Assembly: GCA_026075535.2 (NCBI GenBank)
Contig: AP026549.1
Coordinates: 682,001 to 746,000, forward strand
DNA: 64,000 nt
Source: Tricholoma matsutake
Lineage: Eukaryota; Basidiomycota; Agaricomycetes; Agaricales; Tricholomataceae
Direction: 5' to 3'
Numbering within the stretch: the stretch's first letter is position 1; each line of letters starts with the position of its first letter. This document shows positions 44,701-56,395 of the stretch, in pieces. Position numbers and translations under genes: made by a program. The notes below the pieces were generated by a model that saw only the letters and a list, made by a program, of their open reading frames with translations, did not search any database and was not told the DNA's origin.

Positions 44701-45600
44701 TGGCACAAACCCTGGCTTCATCTCAATCGCATGATCCCATGGCTTCCACACCGGCATTTGCTCAGACTCCTTCTTTTGGAACACTGACAAATGTTCATGA
44801 TACACTTTTGGCACCCATTCCTCCACTGGCTTCTCCACCTTCAAGATATTCTTATCCCACGACTGTCCTCCACAAACTGCTCTAAAGGTTTGCTTCTGCT
44901 CTTCTTTCTTGATCATGATCAGAACTTCCCCATTTGGCATTTCCTCATCCTCCACTTCCTCCATCGTAACCGAATACTTCCTCGGACGTTCTTTCTCTTT
45001 CTTTTTCCTTTTTTCTTTCTTCATCTTCCTCCCATACACATTACATTCCTTAGGACAACGAGTCATTTGTACTTTCCCAGTTTTCCAATCAATTTCGGGA
45101 TTATGCTTCCATAACCACAGACATCCTATTATTAGATTGGTTTTCCCAAGATCGCACACTTCGAATACGGCTCGCTCCTGATGCTCCTGATACTTTAGTA
45201 CCATAGTCACCTCCTCGATAGTTCCTCCACGATTGACTGTTCTGTCAATATTGTACACCATTATAGGTTGCACCAGCTTGCGTGTGTTAATACCGTTTCT
45301 GGTAATTAAGGATCGATTAATAAATAATCCTGTAGCACCACTGTCAAGCAACGCTTCCACATCAATAGCTGCATGCATGTCCACTGTCTTCAGTCCCACA
45401 GTCAAGGTGATTTTGGGTTCTATTCGCACAGAGCGAATAAAGAATTTAGGGGTTTTCAGAAATGACATGTGACAATTTTCTTTGTTGCATGATTCAAAAC
45501 GGTTATACTCCTCCTTGATTTCCTTTTCTGATTTACTCTGGGTTTTCTCAGATACTAATACATTGTAACAATTCTGGGTCACCAATGGGGAAACTTTCAC
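41796..45600 (-). pseudogene. Gypsy Pol polyprotein (PR, RT, RNase H, IN, chromodomain)
   Basis: Domains on the minus strand: aspartic protease LLDSGATGLFINRSLI (about 45340); RT with FTKLDLQWGYNNVRIKKGDE and the catalytic FIDDILIF (about 44245); RNase H with VESDASNFATGVVLS, NYDVHDKEMLGIIRALEAWR and TDHQNLQYF; integrase HHCC region ending CDTCMRGKKF, core D1 in VDFITGLPE, D2 in IISDRGPQF and E in [11 protein letters not shown]; then a chromodomain (EYIVEEILDS, LEFLIKWKNY, WEPEENC, about 42075-41910). Stops at 44611-44613, 43927-43929, 42712-42714, 42596-42598, 42276-42278 and 42033-42035 are all TGA. There is also a frame change after [11 protein letters not shown] near 42600-42650. The start given is a GTG-type opening after Gag; Pol is probably made by frameshifting. 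Confidence 0.9.
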
Positions 45601-45602
45601 TG

Positions 45603-46683
45603 GGACTCTTCCGCAAAATTCTTCTGCTTGCCTTCCTCCAGCTTCACTTCCTCGATTGTAGCTTCCCTAATCTTTCTTTTCTGCCTACAATTCCTAGAAA
45701 TGTGTCCTAACTGCCCACAGTTAAAACATTTAAGTGGGGCTCGTCTCCCTGCTTGATCAACCTCCATTGCCTCTGCTGGTGCTGCTGATAGGTGTCACTG
45801 CCATGGCTGGTGGCTGTGCCCTTGGAGCTTGCACCTGAGGCACCTTTCCTTTCTCGGACTCTCCTCCTGATGACTTTCCAAATTTACTACTTCTGTACAT
45901 CAACTTTGACTCTGTCTGTTCCTGCCAATATTGCCGGTCAAGGCGCATTGCCCAATTATACCACTCGTCCAATTTCTCTGGCATAGAAGGTAGTCGGTAG
46001 ATAGACTTGAATAAGGAGGGATTTAATCCTGCTTTCAAAAACTCTACCAATGCGGCTTCTCCCATGTCCATTTGCGAAGCTTCTGCTTTGAACTGCAAAA
46101 TAAATTCATCCACTGTTAAGGAACCTTGGTGCATGGTCTTTAATTTAGCATTGGCTGTCACCTTTGGATTATGGTCTCCAAACTGTGCCTCCAATCTCTC
46201 CAGAAATTCCTTGAAGGTTGCAAAAGGTTTATTTCCTGTGGCAATTTGATTAATAGCCTCGTTTCTCCAGAACTGTGCTTTCCCCCCCTGAATGTATGAG
46301 AGAGCAAACATAATCCTGGACTTGGCTGTATGAAACTCTGGCTTCCTCCCATGGATGTACAATACTATAGAGCTGATGAAGGTTTTTGTATTCTCCATGG
46401 TACCGTCAAAGATTTGCAGGGGTGCATACTTAGGTAAGCACACTTTTCCATTTCCGGATTTCTCCACCGTCTCATCCTCCTGTGATATCCATTCCACCAT
46501 CTCCTCCATCTCATCATCTCTTTCTCCTATCATCTCTGGCTGTACTTCCACTTGTCTGGGCTGTGATGCTGCCAATACTGACACTAATTGCGACATTTGT
46601 GCTGTGAGTGCATCAATTTTCGCCTCTAGTGCTGGTATGGGAGCAGAATTAGGACCGGGATTAGAAGTTGAAGGTTCAGACAT
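45603..46683 (-). pseudogene. Gypsy Gag with CCHC zinc knuckle
   Basis: ATG at 46683 (MSEPSTSNPGPNSAP), a predicted coiled helix (ALEAKIDALTAQMSQLVSVL), then the capsid-like retrotransposon Gag domain (about residues 90-260: ALSYIQGGKAQFWRNEAI, FLERLEAQFGDHNPKVTA, FKAEASQMDMGEAALVEF). The 308-codon frame ends at 45757. The adjacent frame continues without gap into AEAMEVDQAGRRAPLKC and the knuckle CFNCGQLGHISRNC (about 45732-45690), ending at about 45603. So one frameshift splits Gag from its knuckle, and Pol opens in yet another frame. Confidence 0.88.
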
Positions 46684-46950
46684 AATTGTAGAATCTGTGA
46701 TGAATCACTTCTTCAACAAATTCAAAATTTTTTCTTCGAGACCTCTCCAAACGTTTATGGGTCACGTGATAAGGTTCGTCGAGGTTTGTCAATCGTTCGT
46801 CGTTTGTTGGGCGCCTATTTTGACACTTCAGATCAGTAACCCTTCCAACAGTGCCTGATCTCAGAGATATCACTGAATTCGGCTTGTAACTAAAATAGTC
46901 ATCTGAATACAAAGATATGCAACCAGGTTGCCAAATGTTCTGTCCTCCAT

Positions 46951-48435
46951 TCATCCCTCAAACCACCGGTCAGCCTTATACTCCAAGGTTTCAAAATATT
47001 TAGCCAGCGTCGCCTCTTTTGACCTCCCAAGGCATGTAGGCAAAGCTGGTGTTAACTCAGTTACATTCAGCTTCAGAACGTTGGCCACCTAGGAGAGCCA
47101 TTGGCAAGAGTCAGCAAGCCCTCAGTAAGTACTGGTGGTCGCCTCACCTTCAGATCCACTTCGGATAAGGCTTCACTCTGGGGGTAAGCTTTCCCACTAG
47201 ATCCAACCAGTACTACTCCTCTGCACTCCTTCTGCAACTAGCAGTGAAAGTTTCAGAAATACAGGAGGCAAGCTGGGGCTAACCTACTTTTTTTTTTCAC
47301 CTTTAGGTTTCATGGACGCCTTGGCCTGGGCTTCCAACTGAGGCAAAGCTTTCCCTCACAGTTTTTTGGGGCAACCCATTTGTTCGGCAACTTCAAGTTG
47401 GGCTCCCAGGATTTAGGCTACAGGCTAAGCAGGTGGTCTGCCACTTCAAGTGGAAACTTGGCTAACAGGATGCGGCGCTACCCACGGTTCCAATTTTGCC
47501 AGAGCCAAGGTCTAGCACCTAGGCCGACCAGGCACCCTTCTGCCATTGCCAGGGCTCCCAGCACCTGCCCTTCCCTTTCCCAGGCCCTGACCCCCAGTAC
47601 AAGCATAATACTCTGCCCATGGGGCTACATCCAAACCCCCATCCAAACCACTCTGGCCATTTATCAGCTGGGTCCCCACTGAGCTTACTGACACCCCCGC
47701 TTCTCACCCAAATTGCCAGGCTGATACACCAGCGCACACTTGCCCCCAGCATCCCACTCTGCACCCCCTCCCCTCTCAAAACGAACTATCTCATGAAAAT
47801 CACCGCAAGCCAGAAGGTCCTCTGGCCTGATGCTAAGGCTTTGTCGGCTTCCCAGGGGTGGGGCGCAGTTTGCTTGCTTGGGAGTCGCTTAGCCAGCTAG
47901 CCACTGCGGCTGGACTGAGTCTATCTAGACTCTCAAGTTGGCCCAGCTAACCTCAGGGCTTGCGCCAATCATAGCGCTCTACCGCCCCAAAGCTCAGCCC
48001 CAGTTTGCGTACCCCACTAGCGCGCCCAACCAGCACCACACCACCCACCAGCAAATGGAGGGGGGGCCAATTGGCCAGAGCAGGAGGGAGGAAAGAGAGG
48101 AGGAAAGTGAGGAGGAAAAATGGGATCTTGGGCCGATTTTAAGGTCTGGTGGGCAGAGTTAGTAAAGTGACGGGGCCTAACAAGCTAGAGCAATCAGCTG
48201 AGTTTAGGTCACCTGGAAATGGTTGGCCATCAGCCCCACCTTAGACCCTCGAATGCCTCGTTACATAGAAATAAATTTGAAGTCATTGTCTAACCGCGAG
48301 TATCTCCAATTCAGCGGAGGCAAAAAAACATGTCGAAAAAAGTAATAGTCATAGGCATAAGCAAGGGCAGTATCAAAGTTCTGAGAATGGAAGAGAAGAG
48401 CATCACATCCTTGGGTAATGAGTTAGCAGGTTGCA
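46951..48435. other. GC-richer region, no gene recognised
   Basis: Open frames in 47380-47900 on both strands are Pro/Gly/Trp-rich products of biased composition, with no family features. A T9 run lies at about 47288. The gypsy 5' LTR is not here. Repeated phrases such as GGCAACTTCAAGTTGGGCTC and CACTTCAAGTGGAAACTTGG (47387-47460) suggest an old local duplication. Confidence 0.4.
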
Positions 48436-49742
48436 TTATGCTGTGCAAGGCTTTTTCAAGCGTTCGATTTCTCCAGCCACATCCTCTTTATTCTTCTTTT
48501 CATTTAAGTCCCCTCCCTCATACAGACACTTCTTGATCTGGCAGCTGATTTCGAAGTAATTCTGCTGTTTTTTGTGAGCGCTGATTACACGTCGAAGTGT
48601 TGAAAATGGAATGGTTATCACAGGCTTGTCTTGATTCTCTGCCTCAGAAGTATGATAGAGATGCTTGTTTAGAATGATCATTGCTGCGGGCCCATTTGGT
48701 TCATCTGGAAGAATCTACAACCCAAATGTAGATATTAGTGAGTGGCGAGGCATACCAGAGGAAAGGTGCTTCCCATGTACAGAGCATGTTGGGAAACCAC
48801 AAACTTTACATACTTTCCCTTGAATTTTGAAACACATGAAAACTTAGTGGCGGCAGGCATGACATAGTCGCTAGCCTCATCAGCATGACTATCACATCTC
48901 GTTAGGTGATTCAATAATTGTGAGCCTGACTCTTCCAAGGTCACAAACGTTTCAGCGTAGTCTGCTTCCCAGAACACACATGTCACCTTCTTCAAGCCTC
49001 GTGGTTGTTGTCCCACTGGCACAGCAGGATTGCACTCGATCTTCACACCAATTGCTAGCCGCACCCTGCTGAGGGAACAAGCAACATATCACCCAAGATC
49101 ATATGCAAGTTTCTGCTCATTCTCACTATAGGCCACTTCCCAGACAACTGTCGGCCATGCTTGTGTTAGGGGTTGCTTTGTGGGGTGGTCCTTGTACAGA
49201 CTGAAATCCGGACTCTTGATACCCTCTTCCAAATCAACATCTGTAGAGCCTCTCAGGCAAACTAAGCCTGCGTCAACCGAGAACAAAGAGCGACCTTCAG
49301 CGTCATTGGTGTTGATGCTGAAGAAGAGAGTAGACATGATTTCGTGTCCAAATGTTGGGTAGTGTGCAATCAACTTGTCTCCTAAGAAATTGATCCTTCA
49401 ATGTTGTTAGACTTGCCATGAACTAGAGAACCCAACGTACCGGAGATTCTCCCAACCTGGCAACTCTCCCACTCTGGACTTTGCCCATAAATTATCAATG
49501 ATGTTGGACGAGATGCCCTCAATAGATATCTGGTGCTCTCCGGCTGTCCCAGCTGTCCCATCCAGTAGTGGCTTCAGCCTAGATATAACTTGATCAAAGG
49601 ATAGGGCGTGGGATTGGTTGGCAGATTCTAATGAGGACCAAGGTGTAGAAGGGGCAATTACGGTGGGATCGGTAGGATCAGAGGGGAGAGATGAAGGAAG
49701 GTGTTGTAGGTTGTTGGGGGAGTCCAATGAGGGGCAAGGCAT
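48436..49742 (-). pseudogene. PD-(D/E)XK nuclease-like protein, expanded fungal family
   Basis: The first exon (49742-49407) is Ser/Pro-rich then helical. The second (49373-49089) carries the signature region: SVDAGLVCLRGSTD, SPDFSLYKD and PTVVWEVAYSENEQKLAYDL. The PD followed after about 25 residues by WEVAYSE matches the acidic active-site layout of Uma2-like PD-(D/E)XK folds, but the usual Lys is not obvious, so activity is uncertain. The third part (49064-48735) continues with RLAIGVKIECNPAV and CVFWEADYAETFVTLEESGS. A last block (48700-48436) is Lys-rich. TGA at 49089-49091 replaces Arg before YVACS, and is the only clear nonsense codon. Function in the family is unknown; a role linked to mobile DNA is speculation. 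Confidence 0.5.
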
Positions 49743-49794
49743 TGGAAGACTGGTAGCACCATAATTGGCAAGACCCTCTATATCTGGAGAAACT

Positions 49795-49961
49795 GTTTTG
49801 TTTCAGCCCACCAAGGGTGGCATGGCTTTCTGACCAAGCACATTAGAAGAGACTCTGCCGTGTTTTGGAGGGGATGGGGGTGGAGTGCGAGGAAACGAGG
49901 CTTCAAGGGTCGAGTACGTAGTCGGTCTACAACAATTCTGGAGTTGCAATTGGTGGGGTAG
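49795..49961 (+). repeat. Inverted copy of the 167-bp LTR-adjacent segment
   Basis: Reverse complement of 41227-41393, ending in GGTGGGGTAG immediately before LTR C. The upstream 50 bp (49743-49794) probably belong to the same element but are absent from the left copy. Confidence 0.8.
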
Positions 49962-50361
49962 TGTTAGGAAACCACCCCATTACCTAATAAAATTTCATTT
50001 TATTTATTATGTCAAATTACGCTACACGACGCCAAATGATGCTACACTTTGATAGTGTGAGAATTTTATTTCGCATGCATCAAAATGTACGCACATGTAC
50101 GAGTGCATCGGTAACAACAATGTACAATATGTGTAACATAGTATATAAACCCTAAATATATGCCTAGGGGACCCCAGTTGTGTTCTCTTAGGTATTCCAC
50201 CTACGTTTTCGGTGTGAAAGGCCTATCTCAACAAACTCACCTATTAATAACCCCTTGCATCAAAACCATCAATTCCCCCATCATGAGTGTGGATCCTGCC
50301 CCCTTCTTGTAGAGAGAACCTGCACGGTCTTAGCTAGCAGATAGTGGGTGTCGCCCTAACA
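49962..50361 (+). repeat. LTR copy C (400 bp, inverted relative to A and B)
   Basis: Complete, TGTTAGG at 49962 and CCTAACA ending at 50361. It includes TATATAAACCC (about 50142-50152), a promoter-like box, and is almost identical to LTR A. Together with the adjacent 167 bp it forms a 567-bp inverted repeat with 40827-41393. Confidence 0.88.
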
Positions 50362-50879
50362 GGTAGCATCTTTGTACGATATGACTTGATATCAGTGGCT
50401 TATTGATGCTTGACTCTGAGCCCAATCCGAGCCACCACATAATTTCTATGTCGCAGTTCTCTTAGTCACCACCTAATTTGTGCAGAGGCCAAATTGATCT
50501 GGGCAAAATCTTTCCAACCTAAACCCTTCTTTTGGCAAATTTCAGGCTGTAAACTGTATGGTTTTCAAAAGTTGTTGTCTTTGCCCAGAAAACACTGCAG
50601 CAACATTACAGGGCAAAATTTAGAGCAATTCTACTAAAAATTTCCTTTTTTGGTCAAGTTTATCCATTTTATTATGGACGATCAGTTCAATGTAGCCTAA
50701 ATTTTATTACAGGATCAGATGCAACCAATCAAAAGGAGTGGATTGCGCTATTTTTCATAATTCTCCTGATTTCTTTTGGGGGGTGGCCAAATTTTTGAGG
50801 TGCCAGACCTAAATTTTTTGAAATAAAGAAATTGGCTCATAGAAACATCACTAGACTCTATTGTACATGTTTTGACAGT
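50362..50879. other. AT-rich spacer, no gene recognised
   Basis: Nothing beyond short frames is present. Confidence 0.3.
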
Positions 50880-51200
50880 TTTTGAGGCATCCAGATGTTC
50901 AGGCCAGCTTCTACAATTGGGTCACTAAAAATTGTTGTGTTTGTTTGTCTGCAACTGTAAGTGAACTGCGCATCAACAAACCTTTCAAAAGGTCCCGAGA
51001 GCTTCTCAAGTGTATCGCATGGCCCTTGATCCTCGCCAGTGGGAGCGTGACCGCGAGGCTGCTATAGCTGAAGCATAGGCAGCAGCAGCTAGTGCTGGGG
51101 TTGATGAACTCATTTCCAGTGAACGCAAAGATGGCGACATTGGTCCCAAGGAGAAGAAGACCAAGTCGAGAAAAAGGAAGCGTGAGTCAGTAACATTCTA
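50880..51200 (+). pseudogene. Fragment resembling a basidiomycete PWWP-domain protein tail
   Basis: The plus-strand frames give ALDPRQWERDREAAIAEA (about 51024-51077), one stop, then AAAASAGVDELISSERKDGD and a Lys-rich end (KEKKTKSRKRKR, to about 51187). This order, a DPxxWE helix, an Ala/Glu-rich stretch and basic nuclear localisation sequence, is what I remember from the C-terminal part of PWWP-domain chromatin proteins. The PWWP domain itself is not seen. It is a short, stop-containing fragment. Confidence 0.4.
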
Positions 51201-51588
51201 GCTACATTCAAAAACTACAGCCCCTTTCAGACCTCCAAAGGTACACTGTATGATATATATAGTACGTTTCTTGTTTGAAAACATGCTGGGGATCAAAAAC
51301 TTAGCCCCTATATATATATAGCTAGGCCTGCAACATGTAATTTTTCCGAATGGGCCCATCATTTTGTAGCCATAGTGTTATCTGTTATTTTACAACTAAG
51401 CATTATTGTACCTAGACAACTCGAATCCAACGTGATGATTCAGATGGTCCTATGCGTAGCAACATAAAATCATGCGAAAATTATCCATATTGTGTAATAA
51501 GATGAAGGTAGATATATCTTATCTTCAGATAATATAACTGTCGTATAATGTAATTCAGAATGTAATAACTCTGATCAAATTTGATAAC
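51201..51588. other. Spacer, no gene recognised
   Basis: AT-rich sequence with TATATATATA runs. Nothing coding was seen. Confidence 0.3.
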
Positions 51589-53365
51589 TTACTTGAATAT
51601 GTCAAGATCATGGGAGAAATTATAATTCTCATCCTGAGGACGGACTGAGAACTCACTTTCCCATCTGTCAGCGAGCCAGCGAGCATCATAAGCATTCCTT
51701 GGTAGACCACAAACAAAACCTGTGCTCCTGCTGAATCTCGGTACATATGAGGATAAGCCCCCTGCAAGCCGCTGTTCATGGACCGCCATTCGACCATATG
51801 AAGAGAGTTGAATATATGCAACCAGGTTGCCAAATGTTCCGTCCTCCATTGGGGTAGCAGAATGTGAACACAAGGAGTCTCCAATCGCATCTGGGGGTTT
51901 CTTGTGGTTTCATCACGGTCAGATTCATCACTTGACATGCCTTCAACACCGAGTCATTGGAGAATAGCAACATGCTTGTGAAGGTTTGGATGATGTTCCA
52001 CAATTTCTAAGCGCCTTTGGAACAACTGCAAGCAGCTGTTTAAGTGAAACAACATCAGATAGGAAATAAATATAAAACCTACGTTATATTTCCGTTGATG
52101 ATGTTGTGTATCGCGCGCCGATATAAGATGTTCAGCGGGCTGTAAAAGACTTAGCTTGTAATCTCTTTTGAGCATCTTCAATCTCATATAGGAAGACTCC
52201 ATTACACTTTCCATGATGTCTGGTGTTGAGGGAAGATCCCTGTCCATAATCAAGTCATCACAAAACACATGAGCCACAGATCGATTCCATGGGCTGTGAG
52301 GCGTTCTGAGAATGTCAAATCTAAAATGAGATGCATCGCAACAGGGACGGGAGCTCTCTCCTTCATCGATGTTCCACTCCGCAGCAAACAATGCGGCTTC
52401 TTGCTGAGTGACCATATAGGCTGGAGGAGACTCCTTTCTCCAACTAGCTTAACAATGTGTTTTCTTACAGCATCCTGAAATATGTAATTGAGAATGAGCA
52501 GCTTCATGAGACTATGAAGGTTGCTCACAGCTTTGATGTTGGTTTCAGAGGAACGACAAACTGGGCCTTGCATGATTTTTGGCTTCCACTTCCATTTGTC
52601 TGAGCTTTCCGAACCAACTGGAATATTATGCAAATTCTGAGCAGACAGGGCAGACAAAATATCAGCAAATCTGGACTGTATGTCTCGACTGAGTTGTTGT
52701 TGAAAAGCAGCAAATTCTTGATGGGTCAGATATGAATCCTAGATGTCTGGAGTATTAGCTCGATAAATCTGATGCAACTTGGGACATACTTTCGTCCTCT
52801 TGTCCTCCTCTTCCTCTTCCTCTTCCTCTTCCTCTTCCTTGTCCTCCCCCTCCTCCCCCTCCTCTTCCTCTTCATTGTCCTCCCCTTGCTGCTGCTGCTG
52901 GTTGTCATTGTCACTGTCGTCATTACCCTTTGGTTGGTCTAGTGAATTGGAAAAAGATCGCTGAGCATCAGTGTACCTTTGCTGGCTCTCATTACTGGCA
53001 TGGCTGGGGGAAGTCCATCTCACTCCGGAATAATAAAATCGACTTCTTCCATGTAAGGGTTCTAATCCGCCACTGATGGGCGACCTCCGTCATCCTGGTT
53101 GATCTGTTGAAGGCACGGGGGCTGTGAGGATGGGTATGTTTGTTGGAGGCACGAGGGTAGTACCGGAGGCAACGGTTCGCCTTGGCACATCCAGAATAGC
53201 TTTGAGGGGTGGAAGGGGAACTTGGCCTGGACGTGAGGGATGCTCACAGTGTTGAATTTCATCAAACCATTGTGGAGCCTTCTCCTTCCCTTTGCCTTTG
53301 TTCTTGCACAAAGCCTGATTGCGAGGTTCCCCAGATGAACCTCCCAGCATTGGTGTTGGCAGCAA
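51589..53365 (-). pseudogene. Expanded agaricomycete family of unknown function (acidic linker plus C-terminal domain)
   Basis: N-terminal part (53365-53062) is Pro/Lys-rich (KNKGKGKEKAPQW). The next (53023-52739) is an extreme acidic tract with poly-Gln and poly-Glu encoded by a CCTCTT-type microsatellite. The conserved C-terminal part follows: GPVCRSSETNIKAV, VTQQEAALFAAEWNIDEGES, HSPWNRSVAHVFCDDLIM, LQRRLEIVEHHPNLHKHVAI (bridging an exon boundary), a GMSSDESDRDE block, a WRTEHLATWLHIFNSLHMVE segment, GFVCGLPRNAYDARWLADRW and the end SHDLDIFK at 51589. I recognise the layout from many copies in mushroom genomes, but no function is known. Frame switches at 51.8 and 52.25 kb may be introns or damage. 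Confidence 0.55.
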
Positions 53366-53368
53366 AAT

Positions 53369-54254
53369 TCAAATATCTATCTGAGAAGCACCATGGTCCA
53401 TGTTCATCATGGTTGCATGGGTGGGCACATCAGCGCTAACTACATGAGGATACATAGCATCTCTTTTATAAGCATAACACGTTGCAGTAATGCACCATCT
53501 GTGGATGTACGAATATGATTGTTCAGTTTTCCTGGCGAAACAGCAGAAGTATAGACGTCTTATAAGCTTGGGGTGGTGCAACGCAGTCTTGTACCTGAAC
53601 CGTTTTGTGATAAGATCGTCGCCATATTCCAAGTGTAAACTGTAGAAACTGACCAAAGATGTTTTTGAGACCAGGTTTGAAAGAAAACACTATGTTATAG
53701 GAAGCATCAAACTCTGGATCAAGCTACAGTAGCTCGAGGTTCACCTGAATCAGACGAAGCACAAGCAGCATCCCTACTGCTGCTTGGAGAGCTGGAAGGT
53801 GGCAGATCGACTAGAAGACCCAGACTAATAATGAATAGTAGACATTACAAGCAAGAACATATGGGGTATCCTTGAATCCGACACGCTGCGACTTGGATGT
53901 TGATATTGAGAATAGGAATGCTCAGACGCAGCAAAGTGATATTTCAATTCTAGAGGAACTAAGTTAGTGTATAACTCTGTATGATAGTCGACAAACCAGT
54001 GCGATGGCATGAAAAACCGGAGGTAGAGGTTCTTGAACATTGGCTGAAAGAGGTTTGCACTTCCTGCCAGTCTGAAGATGACATTGAGGGAGTGCAGGCG
54101 AGATACTTGAATGCAAACCAACTCGAGGTACTTCTGAGATCTTGGGTAGATGCTCAATTGGAATCATATCCTTGGTTAGTAAGGGTCCATCAACATCAGA
54201 GATCCCCTTATAACTATGAATATGGAGTCTGGCAGTTAGGCAGACATGTAGCAT
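53369..54254 (-). pseudogene. Unassigned coding remnants upstream of the expanded-family gene
   Basis: Two protein-like blocks lie on the same strand: 54157-53825 (LELKYHFAASEHSYSQYQ, MFLLVMSTIH) and 53656-53369 (LEYGDDLITKRFRYKTALHH, IRRLYFCCFARKTEQSYSYI, a Cys/Tyr-rich TATCYAYKRDAMYPHVVSAD). They are separated by stop-rich sequence. They could be 5' exons of the gene at 51589-53365 or a separate dead gene. Confidence 0.35.
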
Positions 54255-56395
54255 GACATGACCTCGGGAATAAGGCTTACCATATGTTATAAAGATCTAG
54301 ACAAAATTCCAAGAGTTTCAACACACAGCATACACATGTACACGTACATGTACAAGGCCTCCTGATTTTTATATATAAGAGAATAGATGTGATCAATGTA
54401 CACCCGCTTATTGGTATCCAAATGTGCACAAATCAAATCAGGAACAGGCATAGTAGATAGATCAGAAATTCACCTGTACATCGCGCCAGCCATGGCCAGG
54501 AAGCTAAGTACTACCTACCTTGATACGTATGCCAGATATCGTCAAAATCCTAATGAATTCGAAGATCTAGAAAATAACATTTTATAATTTAATGTGGAAG
54601 CTCACAATGAAAAGTCCACAATCATGATCAATTGCTGTGATTGCAAATAATAAATCTAGGGAGGAATATTTGAATATTAAGCCAAAATTTGCATGAACCT
54701 AGGCCTCTGGATCTGTGATCACGATGTGGCCAGTATTAATACATGGATCGCTTCAATCTGTGAGTACTAATCCCCGAAGTGTCTTTGAGCCTGTTTTACG
54801 TCACACTTAGAATACAATACCAGTGTAGACTAAATATGTACTGTAATAGTGAATCATACCAGCACAGGCTGGTAACCTGGGATACACTCTACTATGCATA
54901 TGCATACATAGTTATAACTAGTTGATAGTTGAGTAGTAAGACGAAAACCTCTGCATAGCCACCAGTCGAGAACTGATCAGGCTATAGCTAAGGGAGTTTC
55001 CGGATTACACATGGTTCGGCAATCGCCTTGGCTCAAAGCAATCGAAACTTCCACGTATACCACATGTGGCTATGTTTTCTTCTTCCACCAAACTCTCACC
55101 CATGTTCCCTACGATAATTATATTGAGGAGAGTATAATAGTCTCTTGGCATATATATAGATCTAGAGGTAGCGTAATTTGTCATTTCTAACAGTCTTTGT
55201 AACCTGATCTAGTACAATATTAATATAGTAATGTAGTCATAGCTGTAGGATAGTCCTCACTCATACACAACAACATCACATGAATCAACAATTTCACACC
55301 CATCTCACCTGTGAACAATGTTTGGAGGCCTTTTTACAGAATATGGCTCCGAGGAAAGTTTTATCTTCATATCAGGAAGGTTCTACCAAAACCTGGTGGG
55401 CACTGTGCGAGTTTTGCGGGAGGAGTATAGGATTTTGTCATGGAAGTCAATGTTTTGATTGTGACTCTTTTGCGAGTGATTTTTGATGGACTGCCGACTT
55501 TGCAAGCAATACTCCTCTGTCACTCATTCCTTAGTTCAAATTTGGTTTGCACAGTTCTTTTTAAAAACACTTAATAGAACTTTCCTCGGTTGCATTTTTT
55601 TTAAAAACACAGTGTGACAATGTCAGTGCCCGCTTTTGACTGAAATCAATGAATGCACGTGACGTTGTTGTCTATGAGTGAGGACTATCTTAGTGAGTTG
55701 GAGTTGAATGATAAAGTAGACCTACACCGGCAGCCAGTAATTGGTGTATTATATATTGATATTGGAGCGGTGAGTACTTGTCTACGTAGATCTGGCATGG
55801 AACCATATATATATCTGATTTGTATATGTTTCTAGAAATGAATGCGAGCGATCAATGGCATCTGATGTCGTGGCCATGGACCATGCATGCAAGATATATA
55901 AATTCTCACTAGTACTGCTCCAAATTGGCCGTCGCAATTGCAAGTGCATGTCTTCTATCTGACTAGACACATCCAAATAATGCATGCCGGTACCATCGAC
56001 CTGGTTTCTAGATCTAGAGATTGATAGCCACTTGTGACCCTTGATCATGTCTCTTTGCGGCTGGCCGATCTAGATCTCCCTAAGTAGCAAATCTTCATGA
56101 TGCATTCTAGATCTGTGGATCTCCTGGACACACACATAATGTGTACCTTTGCTATGATGCTGTTGGTTGTCTTTAGATCTGGTACCACTGATGTCACACT
56201 GTAATTATCAAGGAATCAAGGATGGGTATAAGTACACGTGTTACCATCGACACCGGATGTGATATATATATACATACCTTTTGATCATGACATCGGCAAA
56301 GCACACGCGCCAATGAGCGATTCAGTCTGCGGTATTAATCCACAGTTCTAACTAGGAGTGCCTAGTACAGTATTCACTTCAACATCAATATCCTT
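54255..56395. other. Gene-poor region, small ORFs only
   Basis: About 2.1 kb without a recognisable gene. A 68-codon plus-strand frame (55280-55486) has three Cys pairs (CEQC, CEFCG, CFDC) like a small zinc-binding peptide, but nothing else supports it. Palindromic ACATGTACACGTACATGT lies at about 54331-54352. Confidence 0.35.

Larger units (their letters stand above)
41785..46950 (-). mobile_element. Ty3/gypsy chromodomain retrotransposon, nearly full internal region
   Basis: The internal region is complete in order: Gag, protease, RT, RNase H, integrase and chromodomain, followed by polypurine tract and LTR B. The 5' LTR expected near 46.95-47.35 kb is not found, so the 5' end is truncated or replaced. 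Coding frames are long (up to 401 codons). The interruptions in Pol are six TGA codons at positions where relatives have Arg. This is the best preserved retrotransposon of the window. Confidence 0.88.

Noticed and set aside
47380..47900. Overlapping 60-100-codon ORFs on both strands
   Set aside because: Pro/Trp/Gly-rich in all frames, which reflects GC-rich composition. No conserved motif and no consistent frame.
40827..50361. The 567-bp inverted repeat as TIR of a single DNA transposon
   Set aside because: The repeat includes a bona fide LTR (TGTTAGG...CCTAACA) that also occurs directly behind a gypsy polypurine tract, and the outer flanks show no target duplication.
55280..55486. Small Cys-rich protein
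   Set aside because: Three Cys pairs are suggestive, but there is no homolog recalled, no intron signal, and it lies in gene-poor AT-rich sequence. Mentioned only in the spacer entry.
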